From contig ADNK01000559.1 in NCBI GenBank assembly GCA_000320545.1, forward strand, positions 42,501 to 106,500: a stretch of 64,000 bases of DNA, written 5' to 3'. The notes beneath the pieces are model-generated. The model made no database searches and was not told the DNA's origin. It saw only the letters and a list, made by a program, of their open reading frames with translations. The DNA comes from Bigelowiella natans CCMP2755 (taxonomy: Eukaryota; Cercozoa; Chlorarachniophyceae). This document shows positions 12,679 to 26,037 of the stretch, piece by piece. A program made the translations under genes and the position numbers. Numbering within the stretch: position 1 is the first letter of the stretch; each line of letters begins with the position of its first letter.

Positions 12679-14532
12679 TAAGTGTGTGTATGTGTGTGTG
12701 CCCTATCCCCGCTCCTCATCATCGAGTACCACCTTCCTTGTTTTCATCGTTGCCATCATCATCATCACCATCATTCATCATCATCATCAGCAGCAGCAGC
12801 AGTAGTCGTAGTAGCAGTAGTAGCAGCAGCATCTCCATTCTTATTATTATTGTTTATTTTTGTCAGCACCAAGTTCCCCCCCGGAATCGCTGAGGGCACC
12901 ATCAGTGTACAGTTCCAGATTCACACCGGCTTCCCGCGCGAGTTGAACTACTATTCTGACACTCACCTCATCACCAAGCGAGATAGCGCAAATGGTGCCG
13001 CACACTTCCTTAGTCTCACGCCCAAAAACGTCGACCCTAGCCCCATTCGGTTCTCGTACTTCATGCCGTCAACGGAGATCATGGGAGCTTTGATTCAACA
13101 AGACGGAATTATCAATGCGTGGGATCCACGAGGCAGCTTCATGCTTTTCCTCACTCCCCCTTCCCATACCGTTCCACCATTTCCAAAGGACGTCATCTTC
13201 TTGGTATCTATTCTTCCTCTCTCACCTTCTTGCCACGAGCACTCAGTTCTTTTTTTGGTGATGTGCAGCTGCATAAATCTACAACGCGCTTCTTTTGGGG
13301 TGTATGCTGTGTGTGTGTGTGTGTGAGAGAGTGTGTGTGTGTGCGTGTGTGCCACATACACACATTGTAGCTCATTCTCTTCTTCATTCGCTGCCTTCCC
13401 CCCCTTCCCCCCCCTCCTCCTCCTCCTCCTCCTTGGTTCTCTAATTCCTAGGTGGACAGATCCGGTTCGATGGACGGAGAGCCATTCAAGTTGGCTACGG
13501 AGGCACTTTCAAGTGCGATGAGCATGCTAAACCCGCAAACTGACACCTTTTCTCTGGTCATGTACGACCACGAATTCAAGCAATCAATGGCCTCGAACGG
13601 CATGCTACAGCCTGCGACACCCCAGAATGTGACATCTGCGATTAATTACATGAAGCAGAATGGACCTAGGGGGGGGACGAACATCGAGGTGCGCGTCTGT
13701 GCTCGTGTGCTGCTTTTGCGCCTCGCATGCTGCCCTTGTGGGTGTGTTGATACGTAGAAGTACCATTATCATGGCAACGTCGTTTATCGACTACTACTAT
13801 CGTCGGTGCTATCTTTCCTCCTCCTGCTGGCCTGACCTCGCCTTTTTGTGTCTTGATGGTGCGTCGTTCCCGCCTTGCTCACCTACCTTGTTTGTTGTAC
13901 ACACACAATTTGCAGGCCCCGTTAATGTGGTCTTTGAACACGCTGGGAAGAGCTTCCAAGGAAGCTCCTCAGAGAGTGTCGCTCAAATCCGTGGTTCTTA
14001 TCACAGACGGTTGCGTCGCTAACGAGAAGAAGATGGCTAACGATGTACAGAGGTAAGTTACGTTGGTGGTGGTGGAAAGGACGATGATTAGTGCCATCTA
14101 TTGTAGTAGCAGTGCCATTGTGGACGTGATAGTAATATTATTATCGTTGGCAGGAGGAGGAGTAGCAGCAGTAGTAGTACTATTATTATTCTTATCTTTT
14201 TTCTAATTAGCATGCGCATGATAGAGCACAACGATCATCGTATCGATATACATCGTACCATCATATATTTTAATTTTGCTTCTCCTCCTCCTCCTCCTCC
14301 TCCTCCTCCTCCTCCCATCTTCCTCTTCCTCATCATCTTCCAGACTGATGCAAGATCCCGATTCCCGTTACACGCGCATTCATACGATCGGCCTTGGGCA
14401 GTACTGCAACCACCAGTTCCTCAAGATGCTTTCCCTCGTCGGGCGTGGCTTCAATGAGAACATCATCAATATCTCGCAAGAAGGCATTGTCGCGCGTCGC
14501 ACGTAAGTTTGCCTGCATGTTAATGCGTAATC

Positions 14533-14571
<39 letters not shown>

Positions 14572-14793
14572 AATATATATCTGAGCCGCGTATTCCTATC
14601 ACTCTCTGTTCTTCATCTTCTTCTTGTTTATCTTTTTCGCAGGATGCGACTGATGCACTCCATGGCCAACCCCGTGCTATCAAACATTACCCTTGCAATG
14701 GCGGCGGAGGGCGTTGAGCTGTGAGTAAACCAGCACCGAGCTACTTACTAACATCACAAACCTTACGCAAGAAGAAACCCAATATTACATACT

Positions 14794-14833
<40 letters not shown>

Positions 14834-15672
14834 AATTGGAAGACCATAACCAGTAATATCATCAGCATCATCACGTCGCCACCACCACCACCACCACCAT
14901 CATAATCACATGAATCATCATCGCCATCATCATTACTATGGTTACGATAAGACACTGATGGTGGATCGCATCGCACCTCCCCCCCCCCGTCGTCTAGATA
15001 CCCTTTCCCCATCCCGGATCTGTTCAAGGGGGCGCCATTCGTGGTCGCTGGCAAGTACACTGGCACGTTTCCCGAGAGCATCACGGTCCAAGGCTTCCTA
15101 CCGGACGGAAAAGAATGGAAGAAGACAATCATCACCACGAAAGCTCAGGCCATTCCAGTGGAGCGTGTGTTCTCAAAAGCACGTAATGATAAAGCAGCAG
15201 TTAGCAGCCCCTGACTCCTCCCCCTCCCCTTCCCCTGCTGCTGGCACAATGATGCATCAATCAATCAATCAATCAATCAATCAGTGTCCCGATTTACATA
15301 TATCTATATCCTTATTTGCTCGGAGATTATCAGCTTCTTTTTTAAATTAATTTGCTGGCGAATGTGGGCGAAGTTCCCGCTGCACATTTCCTCCCCCCTC
15401 CCCCCCCCCTCATACCCCTCTTAATCTCTTATCTGACGATCTGCGTGCGTGATAGGTATTGATGACTTGACGGCGAAGTACTGGCTAACAGATGACGAGA
15501 AGATTCGGGAGCAAATCATTGAGCTCTCTGTGCAAGAAAGCATGCCCTCAGCGTACACCACGGTACACTGCATCTCATCTAATATTACCATCAGTCCCAA
15601 CAGCAGCACGCACCACCACGCCCATTATCATCAGCCACCAGCCACTACATTGTTGACTTCTATCTGCATTGA

Positions 15673-15717
<45 letters not shown>

Positions 15718-15949
15718 AACCCCTCCTCCTCCTCCTCCTCCTCCTCCTCCTCCTCCTCCCTCCTTCCTATCTTTAACGCCCTTGTTCCTGGCCAAGGTGG
15801 TTGCATACGAGACGACGGTGGATAAACGCGACAAGGAAGAGAAGGAGCGAAAGCAGAAGAAGAACAAGTCACCATCTGCAGGGAAGGCTGCTATGATAGG
15901 GGCTCTGGCAGTAGGAGGCGTCCTTGCCATAGGTATATTGCACATAATA

Positions 15950-15993
<44 letters not shown>

Positions 15994-16012
15994 TACGTAT
16001 AATAATATTAGT

Positions 16013-16071
<59 letters not shown>

Positions 16072-16497
16072 TCATATTTTGATTATGCTCTTCCTGCTAG
16101 GTGCCGGGGTCTATCTCCTCGGAGGATCAGGCGCAATCAACGCTACCGCGCAAGGAGTCGGTCATGCCAGTACCGCTGCTGCAAACGGTATGAGTAGTAA
16201 GTAGGTGTGACGATAACCAATAAGACGGCATTAAAGAAGCACAATATTGACTATAATAGCCCCGTCCTCTACCTCCTTCCCCGCCATCGTCAAATAACTC
16301 TTCTCCCGCTCGTGCAGCAATTGGAGATCTTTTCGGCAAAGCGGGCGACTGTTGCGGCGGTTGTTGCCACGGTTTGTTTCAGTCATTCGATCCTCTCTGC
16401 GGAAGCCTTGAGCCGGTACTTTCCATGACGTATGTATGCATGTATGTATGTTTTGTATGCATGCATGTATGTATTGTGTGCATGCGCGCGCGAGAGA

Positions 16498-16531
<34 letters not shown>

Positions 16532-17199
16532 TGATGTTATGGTAATAAAGAACCAGCGGTGACGTTGTGGAGACTACTACTACCTTACAATGTGATTGAT
16601 TGTTGTAGGTATGTGGCAGCTGTGGAGAAGTACTTGAATGCTGCAATGACATCCCATGCGGCTCTTGCGGAGACATCTTTGGCAATGTTTGCGACAGCTG
16701 CTTGCAACCGATCGGAAACAGCTGCGGCCCCGTGCTCTCAGGGTAGCGTATATTGTGGTAGGAGGGGAAGGGCGGGTGAGAGTTAGAATCCAAAAGACTC
16801 GCCAGCATTGAGAAAACGCACACGTTTGCCAGGTGCTGTGGAGAAGTGTGCGGCGTGGCCGGGCAGGTGACTGGGAGCTGCGGGGACATCATCAAGTGTT
16901 TCAACCCAGATTCGCTCGTTGACATCTTGCAGTCGTGCGGTTCCATCACCAGCTTGGGCGATCTGTGTCAAAACGGAATCGGTTCTCTGGGGGATGTTTG
17001 CGGCTCGGCGGGGGATCTGTGCAACAACCTCGGCTCCTTGGGCGATGTTTGCGGCTCCCTTGGGAATCTGAAACTCGACAGCTTGGGTGACATCTGCGAC
17101 AACTGCGGCAGCCTTTTTGACATCTGCAAAGATGTGGACTTTTCCTCTTGTGCGGAGATATGCGAGGGGATTTGCGAGGCCGTCACTAAGATCAAGTAA
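11428..17199 (+). CDS. VIT and von Willebrand A domain membrane protein with Cys-rich tail
   Basis: Eighteen exons join in phase to 872 residues: 11428-11637, 11733-11828, 11932-11982, 12072-12149, 12272-12322, 12467-12537, 12867-13203, 13452-13688, 13916-14052, 14344-14502, 14643-14720, 14998-15182, 15456-15562, 15797-15932, 16101-16187, 16318-16415, 16609-16742, 16833-17199. A VIT domain occupies about residues 55-185 (FYIAQ, AFLTYTFKFRNTS, PDLFRVPVQGI). The vWA domain follows from about 298, with MIDAS residues in VDRSGSM, GGTN and VVLITDG. KARIDDLTAKYWL resembles the segment after vWA in inter-alpha-trypsin-inhibitor heavy chains. A Lys-rich patch and a hydrophobic helix (AAMIGALAVGGVLAIGAGVY, about 630-650) precede about 200 residues of repeats such as SLGDVCGS and CGSCGD. 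There is no obvious signal peptide. Function is unknown; adhesion or surface binding is a guess. Introns carry many microsatellites. Confidence 0.92.
14281..14569. repeat. (TCC)n and (AT)n in introns of the VIT-vWA gene
   Basis: A TCC tract at about 14281-14315 lies some 30 bp upstream of the acceptor of exon 14344-14502. An AT tract at about 14534-14569 lies in the next intron. Confidence 0.9.
15675..16068. repeat. Compound microsatellites flanking exon 14 of the VIT-vWA gene
   Basis: (TC)n at about 15676-15713 passes into (TCC)n at about 15722-15760, just upstream of the acceptor at 15796. The next intron holds (CA)n at 15953-15988, then (AT)n at about 16016-16040, then (TG)n to 16068. Confidence 0.92.
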
Positions 17200-17596
17200 G
17201 TAGCAGCAAGGAACGACCGTAGCCCAGTGCACTCGCTCTCTCCTTTTTGATTGAGACTCACGATGCTCTAACGATCCCTCCCTTCATGTCATTGGTTTTC
17301 CCTTGGTTATTACTCTGTTTGGGGTCATTGTGATTGGCATGTTTGGCTAATGACGGCTCAGATTTTAACCGTGACGCAATTCTACGACTACTGTATTGAC
17401 ATAATAAATTTTGATTTTGCTGTTATTTGAACACATGCGTCTGGTCACTTTAGACACAATGGCTTGTGTAATATATAGTAAAAATAGACAAGATATATAT
17501 TGTGTAAACTGTGTCTATTGTGGTCTTCAACGTATACAAATTGCAAGTGGGCCTTTGTAGATCACACAATTGATGCTGCGTCATAAAAATGATGGT

Positions 17597-17630
<34 letters not shown>

Positions 17631-18556
17631 TCAAGGATGAGATGATCATAAAGACTTGGCAAACTCTTTTATTATTGTATGCTATGCACGCCCTTAATCG
17701 ATGCGACCATTCTAGCTATCCGTTTCCTGCTATTCCACCCATAATATATGCGCATGCTCATTGTCGCATTTACAAGCTAGCTAGGTTGTTGCCTGTACAC
17801 CGCTTGCTAATTGCGTCGATCGTGTACATTACGCTCTTTAAAATGGCTGCTAGCATGAGCTGTACGTACATATGCTAGAAGGTTGTTTTTGTTACATACT
17901 ACTATAACCATGCAATATGTGACAGCACCGCAACATCCAAGCATGTCTGCACGTCTGCTCTAGTAATTTGGCAATTATAGACCATAAGTGCTATGCATGT
18001 ACTGATCGATGAGCAACCTTCAACTGCGTCGATCGATAATGCCACATGCATGCAGTGCGCAAGGCGGTGAAAAATATGTCAACAAATAGGACAACGTAGT
18101 CGATATTTATTTAGTCGATCAGCATGCATGCTGCATATAGTTGATCATGACATGTCTATTCACAGCTGCTGCTAGTGCTGCACCACATACACGCGCTAGC
18201 ATGATTTGCGATGTACGCTAGTGTGTTGTGCGTGCAATGATCGATGAAGCTTGCGCCGCCATGCATGCACATCGAGCACACTTATTATAGACACGTTGTT
18301 CGACATGACATGCGCGCACATAACACACAGGCTATAGCAGCGCCATAGCATGCTAGCTAGCTAGCAGCATGCATGTATGTATGCACATATGACCATGCGC
18401 ACCTGCTATCATATAGATATGTTTTTTTAAATTATGGTGCGCCATACTTTCTCGTAGCTATTTATTTTTTTATACCCGTGGTGTATTAGTATATTAGGTT
18501 TACACTAGTTCGCTGACAGCCGCTATCCGTGTATATATGCAACGCAATGCTCGCAG
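17200..18556. other. Palindrome-rich island 2, between convergent 3' ends
   Basis: 1357 bp between the VIT-vWA stop and the LVIVD stop. An ATA-type repeat lies at about 17598-17630. From about 17690 to 18400 the sequence is rich in CTAG, GCATGC, TGCA and CGATCG (for example gctagctagctagcagcatg near 18353). It ends in an AT-rich stretch. No exon or RNA gene was recognised. Confidence 0.8.
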
Positions 18557-19818
18557 CTATCTGGCTAAAGAGATCTGGAAGACATAAACCGTTGATGTCA
18601 ACGCCGTGAAAACATGAACTTCCGCCCTTTGATTGACCGCCAGACAGTATGTTTTGGTACTAGTCCAGTCTCTCAAGTGCAAAGGCAGGTGTCGAACAGC
18701 CAAAAGTCTGGCTTCTGCCGGATCCGTTACATCCACTACGGCTAGAGCCCCTATCTGAATAAAATGGTTATGCGTGCAATGCAGCTGGTGAAATGTCATC
18801 GTGCAAGGGCTAGAAGCAGGGCTGCTACTACTACCGGCTGCTCGAGAGGCAGGAGTGCCACCTGAACCTCTTTGTCCGATGATGATGATTCTGGTCGAAG
18901 TCTTAACAATTTGACACGGTTGGCCTTCGCTAAAGAATGGGTTGTTGAGCGTGTTAGGAATAACCACAACGCTGATGGAACGAACAGTAGGCACCACTCA
19001 TCAGCAGCACTATCTATCGTGATGGGTAGTGAGTACATACCGGCACGGAGGGATCGAACAGACGAGAGGAGGATGGGCGCCTTGGGGTCGGAGACGTTCA
19101 CTACCGCAAGTCCCCCAACATCACGCCAGTCAGCCATGTACAAAATATCTGCAGGCCCCATTCCTGTGTTGCAACAAGATGCACACTATTTCATCACCGA
19201 AGAAGAAGAAGAAGAAGAAGAAGAAGAAGAAGAAGGGGTGTATGATCAACATCATCATCATCACCATCACCATCATGCCCGCAAGCAATGCTGCACAAAT
19301 CTTCCTCGTACCGAACGGTTCCTTCGGCCATGACGTAGCTACTAGCTGGGCGCCTGACCAGATGAAACACATCATCACACCGTTTTCGAGGTAGAGCATT
19401 GTGACTATCTACATACATATTATTAGAGAGCATAAACACACAGCATATTATACGATATATGATGTACACACACGACCATAATTCGTCCTACTGGCAACAA
19501 CGTGCATGTGGCTAGGGTTGGGCTCGGCGAGTGCCACAACGGCAAGCGCCTTGGAGCTGATTCCTCCAATATAAGCGAAATCGCCAACAATCTACGAACA
19601 TCGTCAGCAAACACACCGAATTCAACAGCAAGGACATCGATAACAAGAGACGAGAAGTAGAGGGAAGGGGAGAGGCAAAGCTAAGTACTCATTTTACGAT
19701 ATCTACTTAGCACACTTCTTCTTCTTCTTGTTCTTCTTCTTCTTCTGACATCACCATCGCTGCTGGACTACTACGACTGCTGCTGCTGCTGCTACTACTA
19801 CTACTACTAGTTACTACA

Positions 19819-19854
<36 letters not shown>

Positions 19855-21169
19855 CACTACTACCATGATTCCTTCAGGTTGGGTCACATTCGTCTCGAGA
19901 ACGAAAATGTCTTCTCTACTGCTGCTGCTGTCGTCATTCCCATCCCCGCCATTTTCGAAGTAGCTCAGCCCAGCTGCAGCTCCAGTGAGATTGACAGCAA
20001 CTACCGCTCCTTGCGCAGAAGTCGCGAATCCTCCCGTGCATAAAGCCCACAGATCGCCCCCTTTTGTTCGTATCATGCACATCCACATCACGTGTTACAC
20101 GTAATGATTAGTAAAGGAAACTACAGAGCTATTCTTACGAGTACAGCGACCCAAAAGATGGGTGTAATCAAGTCGCACCGTTGCTGTTTGTGTTGACTTT
20201 TTTTTGGAAAGGAGCGGGGGGGGTTTCTATGGAAAGCACGAAACAAAGAAGAGGCCGAGTGTGGAGGGGTTGAGGAGCTGCTTTGAAGAATAGCTTACCT
20301 GTGTGCTGGTATAATTTGACGTGAAGAATAGCATCTATTCGAGAAGTAAGGTTCATCGATGCAAATGGCGACAACAAGCCGCCGTAATTCCCATCTGATA
20401 GAAATGAATATCGCGTGAATTGATGCACGGCGAGCAACATCGTACGACACCCTCAAACAAGCACGAAACAGAGAACACACTGCAGAATCCCAGACCTTCT
20501 GGCAAACGGAAGAGATGGAGGTGCGGCCCCCTCTCCAGTGCACCATCAGGACCTCTCCCGAGCTCAGACACAACTAGTAGCTCCCCCATGCGATCCTTAA
20601 CGTGCAGATAATCATCACTTAGGTGATGATAGATGCTACATCTTCGCTCATTAGTATTAAAGACATGGTGTGTCTACCTGACCCTCCACAGTCCAGGGCA
20701 CATCCCACCGTGCGATGATATCGGGGGCTGATTCAGACTCCCCCCCGGTCGAAATGTCAATCACCGTCATACCTGCACAAAGTGGCCGTGTACATACCAG
20801 CAAAAGCACATGTCAGATCCCACATGCATGTGTCACCAATAGCACACAAGACACAAAATCTTCGATGCAACCTCCTCCTCGGCACGTAACAAAGACACGA
20901 TCTGGTTCCTCGGGGTAGCCCCGGGATTCAGCAGCATAGTTGAAGAGCGTTTTGTTCGCGTAGCTGTATTTCAAGGTCACTTCCACTCCCCCCCTCTGCG
21001 ATTGCTCCTCAGACATTTTTCCAGCCTGACCCACAAGGCCACCAGGCCGCTCACTATCTGGATTCACGTACGATCCTCGCTCAGCATCGGTGTATTCCGT
21101 ACTGCTGATAACTTGGAGGGCTGCGATGAGCACCAGACAGGCCCCACGACCACAAGGGGGGGGTGGCAT
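18557..21169 (-). CDS. Secreted LVIVD-repeat (beta-propeller-like) protein
   Basis: Nine minus-strand exons, phase-consistent, 516 residues: 20872-21169, 20678-20772, 20451-20646, 20299-20394, 19864-20060, 19492-19591, 19312-19353, 18835-19163, 18557-18754. It begins with a probable signal peptide (ACLVLIAALQVISSTEYTD). The mature part is a series of LVIVD-type repeats: VFVTCRGGGMTVIDIS, VGDFAYIGGISSKALAVVAL, ILYMADWRDVGGLAVVNVSD and IGALAVVDVTDPAEARLL. By family knowledge LVIVD repeats form a beta-propeller-like fold on exported proteins of unknown function. The 42-nt exon 19312-19353 is the least certain join. Introns carry CTA and GAA repeats. The start is 298 bp from that of the GT17 gene. 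Confidence 0.88.
19196..19862. repeat. (GAA)n and (CTA)n in introns of the LVIVD gene
   Basis: A GAA tract at about 19199-19235 reads CTT on the coding strand, some 35 bp before the acceptor of exon 18835-19163. A CTA tract covers about 19787-19860, immediately after the donor of exon 19864-20060. Confidence 0.9.
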
Positions 21170-21467
21170 TGAGGGGATGGTTGTTTCAGAGCAGCTGATT
21201 GATTGAGTGTTGCGGTGGTTATACTCGTCTGTCGTATCTGTTTTTACCTAAATTTTTCCCGTTCTTTCCGTATGTCGCAGGGAAAAAACTGTCTGCAATT
21301 TTTTGTCGTCGTCCGTCATCGAGGGCGGGTCTGGGGGTCGTTGTTTAGTCCAAAATGAATAGGATATATTCGGTATGATTCCACGTTTTTTACTTCTGCA
21401 AACGTTTGTTTAGTCTCCCAGGATCTCTTCTGCGTTCTGCGATAGCTTCCCCTCTCCCCCAGATACG
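21170..21467. promoter_or_regulatory. Compact bidirectional promoter region
   Basis: Only 298 bp separate the ATG codons of the LVIVD gene (-) and the GT17 gene (+), both predicted to enter the secretory pathway. No TATA box or named motif was identified. Confidence 0.55.
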
Positions 21468-22875
21468 ATGCCGACAGGCGATCCAGAGGGCAGCCAGGCC
21501 CCGCCGCCTGGCCCGTCCACGCCCCCGTTGCGTCGCATACTCTTCGGAATGGGGGCAGTGATTACACTGGGAGTCTTGATATTGGTGACGCTTCTTGTCG
21601 TTGTTGCTATTGTTGTTTGTTGGACCAAGGGAACGTGGAGGAGAATGTCGTCCTGTCGTCATCAGCTTGCTTCAGAGTCCTATCGATGATCCGCTCCACC
21701 CCCTCCCCTCCCATCCCCTCCCCTTTGATTGGTTCGGTTAATAGGGAATGCAGATGTTTATTTCAGAGAACAGGTGATTTGTGTAAACTGCATCGAAACA
21801 AACCACTTGTTGTTTATTGTTGCCACACACGCTCGCCGTTAATGATTGAGAATGTATGTATTAGTGTGCACGGAGCATTCTTCCCGAGCAGTTCAACGTT
21901 GTCATATTCCCCCCTTTATGGCAAAGAAAACGTCGAAGCTGGCTTCACCGGTGGTGATTCCAACGCACACGCATCCACCCCCACCACCAGCAGCAGCAGC
22001 ACTCAAGATAACGATGACGACAACGACAACGACGACTCTGAGGAGCTGCTCATCATGCCAAGTAGATGGCCACCGTTCGACGAGAACCCAGACGATCCGA
22101 AGTATGTGTGAATTGAATTCGTGAGTTGTAGTCTTGCCAAGCCTCTCCTCATATCACGACAACCATTGAAATCCAAGGAGAATGATTAGTGCGAATATTT
22201 CTTTATTACTCAGCTTGCTGCAGTGCAACAAGAAGGCGAAATTCCATGCGAATAACTCCCAGTATCAGAGAGGAGGTTGCTAGCTTTTTGAGAAGAATGG
22301 GAGAGGAGAAGAAGAAGAAGTAAAAGAAGAGAGAATATAGACTGGAATGTCGGCAAGAGAGAGCATGGTGGTAAAGTTTTCCGTTTCTCGATAAATCCTT
22401 CATACGTTTGTAACCCCCACCCCTCTCTCTCCAGGTGACAATGTGGTGAAATTCCGTCACGGTCACATCGCCAATTGGTGAGAAAAACATGAGAGACTTT
22501 TCTTTCCGACGAGAATTTCAACGGGGCTGGCTTAAGATCCACACCAAAACATGAGGGAGGGAGGGAGGAGGACTGCATGCTTTCAAAATGCACTCATTAG
22601 GAATTGGCGGTTTGAAGTGTGGACTTGTTTATTTAATGGGTGTGAGTAATTTGTGTGTGCCTTTGGCATATTCCACACACGCGCGCACACACACATACAC
22701 ACAGATAGAGAGAGAGAGAGAGAGAGAAATAAGCATATATGAGGGAAGTATCTTTGGTAGGTATAAAGATGGATGTAAGCAATGGCATCTTGACGGAGTA
22801 AGTTTACCATAATGTAAAGAGTTGAAGTTGTGCACACAGAGTAAAATGAAAACATGTTTATTTGTACATCAGCTC

Positions 22876-22965
<90 letters not shown>

Positions 22966-24097
22966 TGCAAGCCCCATGATGACAAAATACACTGACGGTG
23001 ATCATATATATTCAGGAATGGAAAGAAAGGGATAGAAAGATTTACTATGGCTTTGCTTTTGGAGGGTTCATACTCTCCCCCCCCCCCTCCCCTTTTCAAC
23101 CCCCCCACCTTCTTGCGTGCCCTTCTCTCGCCGCACCATCTTGATGCAATTTGGTGGATGGTGAAGTGATGCTACAACATACACCGCGCGCCACAACAAC
23201 GCTCCTCCACAACCGTGCGAGAAACTTTGCACATATGAATGCAATGTAGCAAAATGCTAGTAGTAGTAATAGTAATCATCATCATCATCATCATCATCGT
23301 CATCATTATTTCAGGGAATTGGAGGTTCTCACCGTGGTTCTAGAGGAGATATATCCTTCGGTAGTCCTCCTTTCCCCCCCCCCCTTCTCTTCCACCACCT
23401 TCTTGCGCACTTGCCTCTCCGTCGTTGCTCTCCCTTACAACAATAGTAAGAAGATCTTTCAAAAACTGGCAATGTTCTTAGGGTGATTACATAATAATAC
23501 TGGAGGGAAAGCAGGGAAGCTATTGTTGTGTTTGTGCGTTGTACTGGGCATTTGCATGCCTTATCCTACCACTGCGACAATAGTTATAGTATAGAAGAAA
23601 TATAAGGGAGAATTCCTTTGTTTTAGCAAGATATGCTTCATGCGACCCCCCCCCCCCTTTTTTTAAAAAAATTTTTTTTTTCAAAAAAATGTTTTTTTTT
23701 GGAGTTTTTGGTTTGGCGGCCCCCCCCCCCCCCCCCCTATTATTATAATTATTATTCTTTTAATCATTATCACTATGCTCCCCTCTCTTGTGTTGATGCT
23801 GCTGCTACTGTATCCAGACTTGGAGGGGGGAGCAGAAGCCGTTGTTCTTTCCACCAGTAAATCAGACGCATTTTGCGAAGGTAGTACGATTGTAGTGCCA
23901 CAATGTTGTTGGCAAGTAGTGTTTGTAGCTGCGGCTGCTGCTGCTGCTGCTTATGGTGTTTGGTGCCAAACAAAGAGTGGGGAGGAGGAGGAGGAAGAAG
24001 GAGGGGTGGTGGGTATAATAGTGGTAAAAATCAGCAGCTTTGGTTTACAACGAGGAGCTGCTAAATTATTCCTATCGAGGCAAGTACCATGCATCCT

Positions 24098-24134
<37 letters not shown>

Positions 24135-25401
24135 TATAATATCTTCCTGATCATCGTTATCGTCACTATCGTTTTGTTCTATTCTTCAGTATATGGACAA
24201 GATTCGTTACATTCCATATGGGTTCGACGATGAGGTAGTACTATGCTGTTAATGATAATAATAATAATAATAATAGTAATAATTAATGATAACTACGGAT
24301 TCATCGTTGTACATTATTCATATTGAGGAGGAAGTATAAGAAGGTAGAGCATGGTACGCGCTCACTCTCGAATAGCCCCCCACCCCCCCCCCCCTCCCCC
24401 CTTCCTTATATTACTGACTTGGGGTTATCGCTGTCATAGGTGGTTGGAGCAAGGATAAAGGACTGCATGAGGACCGATCCAGTAAAGCATTCAATGTTTT
24501 CAATGATGAGCTGTGAGACCTCCATCATGTGCCTCCTCCTTTGCATCGTCTCCTTTCCGTAAAACCGAAGTATCACTTTGCTTCTGTTTCCCCCCCCCCC
24601 CCCTCCTAGTCCGGTGTTTATGGTCCAGGGCCTATGGCCTGTAGGTGGTTGAGGCAATGGGGAGCTCGAGATTATATTGCGATGGTCGGAGCAAAGGTGT
24701 ATGCTTTCAGTTGCAGTAGGCCGATAAAACGCATCGTCGCCAGACGAAGATGAAGATTTTGTATTATTTCAGTGCTGTGACGGAAAGATGCAGCTGTTGG
24801 AATCTCTTGCCACAATAGCATTTTCTTCCGTTTTTCTTTCTTTTCGTCACTCATTATGCTCCTTTTCACTCATTTTTTACATGGTTGTGCCCGGTGCTGC
24901 TACTGCTGGTGCTGATGCTGGTTGTTGTTGTTGTTGTTGTTGTTGTTGTTGACGATGATGATGTTGTCGTTGGTTTGTGATTGGGCGGCAGGACATCCGA
25001 GATAATGACGTGTTCGTCATCACAGATTTGGATGAGCTTCTGGTCTCTTATATATAATAATAATAATAATAACACCGCTGCTCATTACAACTACTTGTGC
25101 CTATGAAGCATCACGATAACGATGACTATGATGATGATAATGAGGAGGCAGCTACTGCTGCTATTGCTGCTGATGAATTTAAAGCAAATTTCCTCTGTTA
25201 ACCACCCCTTCCTCTCTCCCCCTCTGCGTCTCTCCCTCTCTCCCTTTTCCTAGGCTCGAGAGTTTCTACGCGCTTTGAAGCATTGCGACGTGTGGCCGGA
25301 GCCGGTTAGATCCTATTTTTTGAAGAAAAAACACGCACAAATGACCCGATCTCTTTCTGGTTTAAAGTTCAGTCCTCAATGTTGATGATGCACACAACAT
25401 G

Positions 25402-25441
<40 letters not shown>

Positions 25442-26000
25442 CCCCTCATCCGCAATGATACTCGCCAGTAATTCTATTGCTACACTCCCTGCAAAAGCTA
25501 AGTACAGCTGCGATGAGGTTTTCTTCATGTTTACACAACAGAAGCACCCGGATAAGTGCTCAAGAATGGGCTGCCAAGTAACATCCACAATTACCATGCC
25601 GATTGCTATGGATATGTTCAGAGTTATTGGACGTCAGTTTATAGGGGAGGGGGGTGCGAGACGGTTGATGATTGCGTCGAGAAAAGGAGCTCTATGATTA
25701 GTTGGTTTTGCTTCTTCAAATCTTCCTTCTCCCCACCACCATGACATATGTAATAGGTGTTCGGGCATAGATACCATTTTGGGTGCACGATTGCCAAGAA
25801 CTTTGGCCATTTTCATCCTGATTTGGTAACAGCAGCAGCATTAGCATTAGCAGCATTAGCATTAGCAGCAGTAGTGCTAGCTTCGGCTGTTGCATACATT
25901 AGATGCCTGCTGTGTAATGGGAATGCCCTTTTTGCGGAGGCTCTCTGACCGATCGTAAGTTTCCTTTCTCAATCGGCCAGTGCGTAGAAGCAAACATCTC

Positions 26001-26037
<37 letters not shown>

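Noticed and set aside
12564-13370. ORFs with Cys-Val runs beside the VIT-vWA exons
   Set aside because: They are (TG)n tracts; only the part joined by splice sites to the VIT-vWA exons is coding.
18796-19161. Reading the LVIVD exon as ending at the donor after SLRAG
   Set aside because: Continuing in frame gives plausible repeat sequence and a phase-0 donor at 18835 that joins exactly to the last exon; the earlier donor would leave no matching acceptor phase.
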